A stretch of 34,994 nucleotides of DNA from NCBI RefSeq assembly GCF_014287515.2, contig NZ_CP092473.1, forward strand, positions 3,925,001 to 3,959,994. The letters run 5' to 3'. Under the pieces are notes generated by a model. That model searched no databases, had not been told where the DNA came from, and saw only the letters and a list, made by a program, of their open reading frames with translations. This DNA is from Roseburia rectibacter (GTDB taxonomy: Bacteria > Bacillota > Clostridia > Lachnospirales > Lachnospiraceae). The translations under genes were made by a program, and so were the position numbers. This document shows, in pieces, positions 29,736 through 34,994 of the stretch; positions within the stretch are counted from its first letter, which is position 1; each line of letters starts with the position of its first letter.

Positions 29736-30665
29736 CTACATCTCTTTCGTGGCTTTTTGTATTTCTTCCTCTGTAGCTTTCAAAAGTTTTCTTGCCTGTT
29801 CAACGGTTCCTCCGTTTTTAAGATAGTCTTTAATAATTCCAAGACGCCCCTCCGACTGTCCTTCTTTTCTACCCTCTTTGATGCCTTCTTCCAATCCTTC
29901 TTCCCTTGCTTCTTCCTTCCAGACCTTTACAGCTTCATCCATATTAAATTCTGTTGCAAACATACCCACTACCTCCGATCCCAAATAAGTTAACTGATCT
30001 GTAAGAACTCCTTCTTTGATGCATTCCCGCACTGCGATATCTATCGCCTCTTTCAATTCACTTCCATTTTTACATAAGTGCTTAATTTTATCAACAAAAT
30101 AACTGTATCCACTTAATAATTTTGTCTGCTGCAATAATTTAGAGTTCTTTCCGTAGTTAATATTATAGACTTTTACTTTCAGATCAATATTAACTTCCAC
30201 GCCTTCCGGGAACGCATCTGACAAGTGCATTTCCCAGTATTCTTTCTGATTACGGTCTCCATTGTAAAATACCACAAACTCCGGTGCATCCAGTTCTATC
30301 CGGCGTTCTTTGTATACGGCATTTGTTGTCATCATCTGATTGTATGTCCTACCCAGATACATCAGAAAACGCAGCGGCATATTTTCATTCAGTGTAGACT
30401 GATGTTCCGTCAAAACAATCACACGTTTTTTTCTGACGCGAAATGCCAGATCATTTTTCATCTGTCTTGTAAATACATCTTCAATGGTACAGTCTTCTAT
30501 CTCGCTTTCATCTGTCAGACAATCATCAAATAATGCATTATACAACTCCAGCATACCCGCTTTTTCTTTGAACAGATACCGGAAAAAAGTATCCTTATAC
30601 TTTGTATTGGCATACGTTTTGTCTGCAGCGTTACCTGCAGACACCCCATTCATATTTTCACTCAT
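29736..30665 (-). CDS. Rpn family PD-(D/E)XK nuclease / putative transposase
   Basis: 309 residues. The N-terminal domain (about 15-210) fits the Rpn/YhgA-like family: DTFFRYLFKEKAGMLELYNAL, then the nuclease core with NDLAFRVRKKRVIVLTEHQS (Asp and Glu-x-Gln positions) and MPLRFLMYLGRTYNQM. The C-terminal region is a charged helix with repeated EGxxEG units (EEGLEEGIKEGRKEGQSEG) ending in a short helical module. Rpn proteins in E. coli promote RecA-independent recombination through endonuclease activity; many copies in gut Firmicutes vary between strains. The ATG follows CAGGAG. Likely operon with the downstream zinc-ribbon gene. Confidence 0.87.
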   Translation of the reverse strand: MSENMNGVSAGNAADKTYANTKYKDTFFRYLFKEKAGMLELYNALFDDCLTDESEIEDCTIEDVFTRQMKNDLAFRVRKKRVIVLTEHQSTLNENMPLRFLMYLGRTYNQMMTTNAVYKERRIELDAPEFVVFYNGDRNQKEYWEMHLSDAFPEGVEVNIDLKVKVYNINYGKNSKLLQQTKLLSGYSYFVDKIKHLCKNGSELKEAIDIAVRECIKEGVLTDQLTYLGSEVVGMFATEFNMDEAVKVWKEEAREEGLEEGIKEGRKEGQSEGRLGIIKDYLKNGGTVEQARKLLKATEEEIQKATKEM

Positions 30666-30866
30666 ATATTCTTCTCCTGATTGTACGCTAAAATAACCCT
30701 ATTTACAAATTTAAAATCATGATTCAACATACACCTACCGAAAAATGTAAGTGCAGTTTAACATCATATTTTACATTTGGCAAACAAAAACGTCATTTTG
30801 TACAAAAATTTTGAAGTTAAAGTATACAGTGTGCACAAAAATGTGTCATTCAAACTATACAGTATA

Positions 30867-30908
30867 CAAAAATGGGCGATAACACACACCGTTCTGTGTA
30901 TTTCGCCC
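30867..30908 (-). terminator. Rho-independent terminator after fliB
   Basis: Minus strand: GGGCGA (30903-30908 side) pairs with TCGCCC (30874-30879), with a further ACACA/TGTGT helix inside, followed by ATTTTTG. It closes the flagellin-fliB region. The adjacent stretch 30780-30873 is AT-rich with two imperfect copies of a TATACAGT...CAAAAATG motif. Confidence 0.8.
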
Positions 30909-30927
30909 GTTACACTCCTTCTTCCGT

Positions 30928-32103
30928 TTATCCCCATAAATTACACAGGTAAATCAGAAATGTCGGAGACAAAACCCCCTCGTCCATTCCAAGCTGCATA
31001 ATCTTCATAATTTCCTCATTTCCATGTAAAAACCTCCGAACCACAAATGCTATCATCGCATTTCTTGTTTCCAAATCCACATCATACTTTATAGAATATA
31101 AAATCAGCAAGTGGGATGATACCAGATTGCACAATACGCATGCAAGATAATTTTTCAGTAATTTTCTTTCCTTCTGCGGTGCAAAAGCAGTCCGCATCCA
31201 ATTATAGACAAGCATGTTTTCCCACTGCTGTTCATCTTCCTGTGCCGTCCATTTTTCTCTGGCACAATTCCATTCCTCAAACGTACATTCCCGGTTCAAA
31301 TGCAATAACTGCCATATCTTATCACAAGTGCCAAATTTATCTGCAAACATTGTTCCAAGGATAATTTTTTCATAGGCATTCACTGTTCCACACAATGACT
31401 GAAACTGCTGCTCGCGGTTGACCTCCATATCCTTTATTCCCTCATACATTGCCTGATAAAATGACGGATTAAAAAAGTGCGTTATCTGCGCTTCCACCGC
31501 TTTAAAATCCTGCTGTCCTATCTGTGAACTCATTTTTTCTATCGTATAAGCCCCATAAAATTCACGGAACCATAATGGCAGCTCTGTATTCTGTATAAAA
31601 TCTGTAACTGCTTCCCTTACTGCAAGATTAATTTTCATTACATCATTATATATTGGAATATTTTCCATATTAAGATCAGGATCACTCTCTGATATAAAAG
31701 TTAACTTGTCCTTTACTTCAAACAATAACTGCACTGCTTTCGGGCAGCCGAGAAATATATATTTTTCATCCGTATCATATGAACGGACTGTTTCTCTTGG
31801 AAATACCACACAGGTACGACATAATTTTTCTGCTCCCTTATCCAATACAATTTTGCACAACTGGTCTTCATCCAGCATCGGGCACATACCATCCGTCTCC
31901 CGCAAATTTACTACACTGCCTTGCAGATTTTGATCATATTTTACACATTTTTTTGCAAATCTCCCAATCTCGCCGCCCATCATCCTGTAATCTTTTAATG
32001 TTTTCTCATCTATTACGATTGACCATCCCCCACAGCAGGTCAGTGGACACTCTGCTCCCATACAGGAAAACTCATCGTAAAACGTTGCCTTTAACAGGTT
32101 CAT
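30928..32103 (-). CDS. fliB: Flagellin lysine-N-methylase FliB
   Basis: 391 residues. The N-terminus has the FliB cysteine signature (FSCMGAECPLTCCGGWSI: C14, C19, C23, C24), continued by GMCPMLDEDQLCKI and LCRTCVVFPR, a set of Cys residues proposed to bind an iron-sulfur cluster. The rest is helical and less conserved. In Salmonella FliB methylates surface lysines of flagellin. The position directly downstream of the flagellin gene supports the same role. AAAGGAG stands at good distance from ATG 32103, only about 20 bases after the flagellin terminator, so expression depends on readthrough or an unseen promoter. Confidence 0.92.
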   Translation of the reverse strand: MNLLKATFYDEFSCMGAECPLTCCGGWSIVIDEKTLKDYRMMGGEIGRFAKKCVKYDQNLQGSVVNLRETDGMCPMLDEDQLCKIVLDKGAEKLCRTCVVFPRETVRSYDTDEKYIFLGCPKAVQLLFEVKDKLTFISESDPDLNMENIPIYNDVMKINLAVREAVTDFIQNTELPLWFREFYGAYTIEKMSSQIGQQDFKAVEAQITHFFNPSFYQAMYEGIKDMEVNREQQFQSLCGTVNAYEKIILGTMFADKFGTCDKIWQLLHLNRECTFEEWNCAREKWTAQEDEQQWENMLVYNWMRTAFAPQKERKLLKNYLACVLCNLVSSHLLILYSIKYDVDLETRNAMIAFVVRRFLHGNEEIMKIMQLGMDEGVLSPTFLIYLCNLWG

Positions 32104-32122
32104 TTTTAACTCCTTTTCTACG

Positions 32123-32151
32123 AAAAATGCCCCGGAGCGTAACGCCCCAGG
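32123..32151 (-). terminator. Rho-independent terminator after flagellin
   Basis: Minus strand: CCTGGGGCG (32143-32151) pairs with CGCTCCGGG (32131-32139) around a 3-base loop, using two G-T pairs, then GCATTTTTCG. It lies between flagellin and fliB and should give far more flagellin than fliB message. Confidence 0.85.
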
Positions 32152-32193
32152 ACATCTTTACATTGCATATAATAATTACCGTTTTTCCAGAGA

Positions 32194-33816
32194 TTACTGT
32201 AATAAGGAGAGTACACCCTGTGTAGACTGGTTCGCCTGTGCGAGCATAGACTGACCTGCCTGTGCAAGAATGTTGTTCTTGGAGTACTCAACCATCTCTT
32301 CTGCCATATCTGTATCGCGGATACGGGACTCTGCAGTCTGGGTATTCTCTGCTGCTGTATCCAGGTTGCTGATGGTGTGCTCCAGACGGTTCTGGATCGC
32401 ACCCATTTTACCACGCTGTGCAGAAACTTTCTTGATTGCTGCATCAATCGTGGTAGTAGCTTTCTGGGCACCGGACTGTGTGCTTAAGTCTACTTTGTTG
32501 CCATCTACGCCAAGTGCTCTTGCACTCATGTCATCGATAGAGAAACTCATGGTCTGACCTTCATTTGCACCAATCTGCAAGGTAATGCCAGCACCAGAAG
32601 ATACACTGTCATAACCAGCCTGCCCCCACATAGCATCTGTACTTCCAAGACCAGCTCCGGCGGTATCACCCATTGTAATATCGCTCACCGATGATGCGCC
32701 ACTGGTTGCAAATAAAGTATTTGGCTCATCTGGTGTATTTCCACTTAATTTAACATCAAAGTCGAATCCTGCCGTTTTAAGAATATCCTCTAAATCTTCT
32801 GCCGTATATTCTTTGCCTGCTGCAAGATGAATTGTATACTGACCTTCTGTTACCGTATTGGTTCCACTGATTTCAATTGCTGTATTTGTCTCTACTTCTT
32901 CTTTGCCTGCCGCCTTATCGAATGCGAATTTAAACACAGTATTATTGAACTCTGTTCCATACTTATTTGCCGTAAATGAAATTGTATCTGCTCCAACAAA
33001 TCCCGTTACAGTTCCATCATCAGATACTGCCTTCACACCACCGACTGTTGCAGTTCCGGCAGTTGTGTCTGCATCTGCATTAAAAATACCATTCTTTAAA
33101 GATACTTTCACTTCAGCCGGTGCGCCAGTTGCGGTACTGTCTTCCTGTTTTGCATTTGCGATCAAGTCATCAATTTCGTCCTGTGTATATACCTTATTTT
33201 TCGAAAGATTTAAAGTTAATGTCTTTCCATCAGCAGCCCAGATAGCAGTCTCCTGACCTGCCTTTGTTGTTGTGGAAGCTGCTGTTGCTACTTTAATACC
33301 TTTCACGTTAGATGTTACAAGTGCACCGTCTAATGTTGCATCTACAACACCAAACTTCGGACCTGACCCGGTTGAAGATGTACTTCCACTCTGGGAACCA
33401 TCCAACAGCTTCATCGTATTGAACTCTGTTGTCTCAGAAATTCTTGTCAGTTCTTCCTGTAACTGGGAAATCTCGTTCTGTACTGCCTCGCGGTCGTCAT
33501 CTGTCTCTGTACCGTTGGAAGCCTGTACGGATAACTCTCTCATTCTCTGTAAGATGGAGTGTGATTCGTTTAATGCGCCCTCAGCGGTCTGGATCAGAGA
33601 GATACCATCCTGTGCGTTGTCAGATGCTTTGTTTAAGCCACGGATCTGGCTTCTCATTTTCTCAGAAATAGAAAGTCCTGCTGCGTCATCTGCTGCACGG
33701 TTGATCTTGTAACCGGAAGATAACTTCTCAGATGATTTTGCCTGCATTCCTGTTGTAACGCCTAAATTTCTGTTCGCATTCATTGCGGACATGTTGTGCT
33801 GTACTACCATTGCCAT
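32194..33816 (-). CDS. Flagellin
   Basis: 540 residues from ATG 33816 (GGAGG 8 bases upstream). The N-terminal D0/D1 region (about 1-165) is highly conserved: [36 protein letters not shown] and [16 protein letters not shown] variable surface region (about 166-430) is rich in Thr, Ala, Asp and Gly. The C-terminal D1/D0 region (about 445-540) ends [16 protein letters not shown] and [14 protein letters not shown]90-V97 (QRMRELSV) corresponds to the segment of D1 read by TLR5. It polymerises into the flagellar filament after export and may be methylated by the downstream FliB. The leader carries CsrA-type sites. The long variable domain may also explain antigenic differences between strains. Confidence 0.97.
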   Translation of the reverse strand: MAMVVQHNMSAMNANRNLGVTTGMQAKSSEKLSSGYKINRAADDAAGLSISEKMRSQIRGLNKASDNAQDGISLIQTAEGALNESHSILQRMRELSVQASNGTETDDDREAVQNEISQLQEELTRISETTEFNTMKLLDGSQSGSTSSTGSGPKFGVVDATLDGALVTSNVKGIKVATAASTTTKAGQETAIWAADGKTLTLNLSKNKVYTQDEIDDLIANAKQEDSTATGAPAEVKVSLKNGIFNADADTTAGTATVGGVKAVSDDGTVTGFVGADTISFTANKYGTEFNNTVFKFAFDKAAGKEEVETNTAIEISGTNTVTEGQYTIHLAAGKEYTAEDLEDILKTAGFDFDVKLSGNTPDEPNTLFATSGASSVSDITMGDTAGAGLGSTDAMWGQAGYDSVSSGAGITLQIGANEGQTMSFSIDDMSARALGVDGNKVDLSTQSGAQKATTTIDAAIKKVSAQRGKMGAIQNRLEHTISNLDTAAENTQTAESRIRDTDMAEEMVEYSKNNILAQAGQSMLAQANQSTQGVLSLLQ

Positions 33817-33821
33817 AATAT

Positions 33822-33880
33822 TTACCTCCGTGTGATAAAAATGTGTTCTGCCGTTACCCGGCATCCGGGAATCCTTTCCC
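33822..33880 (-). promoter_or_regulatory. CsrA-type target sites in the flagellin leader
   Basis: Minus strand: GGGAAAGGATTCCC (33867-33880) forms a five-base-pair hairpin that shows AGGA in its loop, the classical high-affinity CsrA site. About 40 bases later ACACGGAGGT (33825-33834 region) fits the CsrA consensus and contains the ribosome binding site. Two sites, one far and one on the Shine-Dalgarno, is the arrangement by which CsrA blocks hag translation in Bacillus. A CsrA-like gene is next door. Confidence 0.7.
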
Positions 33881-33892
33881 TTTTTTTCCGTG

Positions 33893-33919
33893 ATATGCGG
33901 AAATTTTTCTTGATTTTTA
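33893..33919 (-). promoter_or_regulatory. Possible sigma-28 promoter of flagellin
   Basis: Minus strand: TAAA (33916-33919), 15 bases, CCGCATAT (33893-33900), compared with the flagellar consensus TAAA-N15-GCCGATAA. The -10 differs by what looks like one extra base. It would start the transcript near 33886, just before the CsrA hairpin. Confidence 0.4.
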
Positions 33920-33937
33920 AGACATACGTCTTAAAAA
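33914..33937. repeat. Inverted repeat between csrA-like gene and flagellin
   Basis: Perfect 10-base arms TTTTTAAGAC and GTCTTAAAAA around 4 bases. It overlaps the possible -35 of the flagellin promoter. It may be a weak terminator for the csrA-like gene or an operator; the sequence alone does not decide. Confidence 0.55.
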
Positions 33938-33977
33938 GATTTATAATAAGCCCGACCCCTAGGTTAGCCTGACCTTA

Positions 33978-34238
33978 TTACCTTGCTTCTTCTGATCTGC
34001 TGTGGCGCTCCCTCATCAGAATTGCAGCAATCTCTTTCTGTGCCTGTTCCGAAATGCCCTGTTCCTTATAGTAGTGAGTGCGGTTGCTTTTTCTTTCTGC
34101 AGAACTACGCGCAATATTCATCTCTCTCGGCGCATCCACCAGAAGATGAATGTTATTTGCAGAACCGCCGGAAAAAACGACCCTGATGTTTTCACCGATG
34201 TCAATATAGTCACCGGGCTTTAACGTTAACTTGAGCAT
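33978..34238 (-). CDS. csrA: Divergent CsrA-like RNA-binding regulator with C-terminal extension
   Basis: 86 residues. The first 50 follow CsrA closely (MLKLTLKPGDYIDIGENIRV then VDAPREMNIARSSAERK), including the Arg in the APxExxxxR segment that contacts RNA. The normally basic R6 position is Leu here, and the C-terminus carries an extra 30-residue basic helix (EQAQKEIAAILMRERHSRSEEAR) beyond the usual end. It should bind GGA motifs, most likely those in the flagellin leader beginning 100 bases downstream. GGAGG stands 12 bases before the ATG, a long gap. FliW, the usual CsrA antagonist, is not in this window. Confidence 0.78.
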   Translation of the reverse strand: MLKLTLKPGDYIDIGENIRVVFSGGSANNIHLLVDAPREMNIARSSAERKSNRTHYYKEQGISEQAQKEIAAILMRERHSRSEEAR

Positions 34239-34279
34239 AAAATCTGTTTTCCTCCCTGATTATCTGTTTCTCCCTGAAT

Positions 34280-34303
34280 GCAACATTCCATATAAAATGT
34301 TGC
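34280..34303. repeat. Inverted repeat upstream of the recombinase
   Basis: GCAACATT (34280-34287) and AATGTTGC (34296-34303) form a perfect 8-base inverted repeat around 8 bases, followed by a smaller GCGG/CCGC hairpin (34316-34329). Both stand between the divergent csrA-like and recombinase genes. They could be a regulator site or a recombination site. Confidence 0.5.
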
Positions 34304-34343
34304 GTTTACAGGCTTGCGGTATTTTCCGCAGAAAGGAGTCATT

Positions 34344-34922
34344 ATGGGTACAACACAACCGATCCGTGACAAGGACGAACTAAAAAATTTCATTGCATAT
34401 TACGAGGCTGCACATCCGAATATCCGCAACTATACGATGATCATTCTTGGGCTCTACACCGCATTGCGCATCAGTGATGTATTGAATTTAAAATGGAAAG
34501 ATGTGTATTATTTTGAGAAAGACTGTTTCTTAGATCATCTTCTGATCCATGAACAGAAAACAGGAAAGGTCAATGAGATTGCCTTAAATTCACATGTTAT
34601 CAAGGCACTGGACTGTTACCGGAAAACAAGAAAACCTGACGCAGAGGATTATATTTTTTCAAAACAGACTAATCCCACGCAGCCACTCTGCCGCTCCCAG
34701 GCATATCGTATTGTACGCAGAGCAGCGGACGAAACCTTATGCGAAACGCATATCAGCTGTCATTCGCTCCGCAAGACGTTCGGTTATCATGCATGGAAAC
34801 AGGGAATTTCGCCGGTTCTTCTGATGGATCTGTATAATCATTCTTCGTTTTATATCACAAAGCGTTATCTGGGAATTTCTCAGGACGAGCGGGACAGTAT
34901 TTTTCATACCATTAATTTCTGA
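34344..34922 (+). CDS. Short tyrosine recombinase (catalytic domain only)
   Basis: 192 residues from ATG 34344 (AAAGGAG 6 bases upstream). The tyrosine recombinase active site is visible: first Arg in TALRISDVLNLKWKD, Lys in EQKTGKVNEIAL, HxxR in ISCHSLRKTFGYHAW, and His with the nucleophile Tyr in YNHSSFYITKRYLGI. The N-terminal core-binding domain of phage integrases is absent. This size and layout resemble FimB/FimE-type DNA invertases. It lies beside the flagellar genes and is divergent from the csrA-like gene. Whether it switches a nearby segment is unknown; it may also be an orphan recombinase common in this family. Confidence 0.88.
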   Translation: MGTTQPIRDKDELKNFIAYYEAAHPNIRNYTMIILGLYTALRISDVLNLKWKDVYYFEKDCFLDHLLIHEQKTGKVNEIALNSHVIKALDCYRKTRKPDAEDYIFSKQTNPTQPLCRSQAYRIVRRAADETLCETHISCHSLRKTFGYHAWKQGISPVLLMDLYNHSSFYITKRYLGISQDERDSIFHTINF

Positions 34923-34994
34923 ACAGATTTAAAAAAATTTAGATTTTGGGGTTAAGTTTCTTTTTGTTATGCCGAAATAATAATTGTAAATAAA

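Noticed and set aside
33938..33977. Sigma-A promoter (TATAAA) for flagellin
   Set aside because: No -35 element is found at 16-18 bases; the TAAA-N15-CCGCATAT candidate was kept instead, at low confidence.

Overview
The window reads as chromosomal DNA of a motile, anaerobic Gram-positive gut bacterium of the Lachnospiraceae, most likely Roseburia or the closely related Agathobacter group. The evidence is moderate-to-low GC, a flagellin with Roseburia-like D0/D1 ends beside FliB and a CsrA-like protein, a split transketolase, DUF3793 next to flavodoxin, DUF5711, and a GPH symporter plus GH2 sugar module. No database was consulted, so the genus is inference. Nearly all genes lie on the minus strand. 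The clear plus-strand genes are a 51-residue protein at 6030, an AraC regulator at 24661 and a recombinase at 34344.

Layout. 1-3176: three minus-strand envelope genes (membrane-anchored LysM protein, DUF5711 membrane protein, CvpA-like protein cut by the window edge). 3351-5797: recR and a split transketolase ending in a clear terminator. 6030-6205: a short plus-strand gene whose end overlaps its own terminator. 6260-9359: copper resistance operon csoR-copA with promoter and operator; CopA carries a CopZ-like C-terminal domain that may also be made separately. 9374-12224: MATE exporter, flavodoxin and DUF3793, the last behind two identical palindromes. 12262-13592: an unknown 161-residue protein coupled to an EEP-family phosphodiesterase. 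13688-16905: small alarmone synthetase, UDP-sugar pyrophosphorylase and YitT membrane protein. 17016-20439: a solute-binding lipoprotein overlapping a hybrid histidine kinase, with no transporter subunits. 20491-25722: a sugar module (GH2 hydrolase, GPH symporter, divergent AraC regulator) with overlapping divergent promoters. 25746-27212: acylphosphatase, two coupled tiny proteins, and a DEDDh exonuclease with a topoisomerase-type zinc finger.

27213-28310 is a 1.1 kb stretch without genes. It holds two large oppositely oriented inverted-repeat elements. Their helices differ in sequence but stay paired, while an internal loop is conserved. That pattern fits a structured RNA or a hairpin-forming mobile element, and it is the strongest candidate here for something undescribed.

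28311-30665: nitroreductase, histidine phosphatase, zinc-ribbon protein and Rpn-type nuclease. 30928-34238: flagellar genes in the order csrA-like, flagellin, FliB. The flagellin leader carries two CsrA-type GGA sites, and a terminator stands between flagellin and fliB. 34344-34922: a catalytic-domain-only tyrosine recombinase.

A short leader, approximately CACAGGAATGGAG just before the start codon, recurs upstream of at least seven unrelated minus-strand reading frames. In two or three cases an AT-rich hairpin precedes it, so it may be a dispersed intergenic element.
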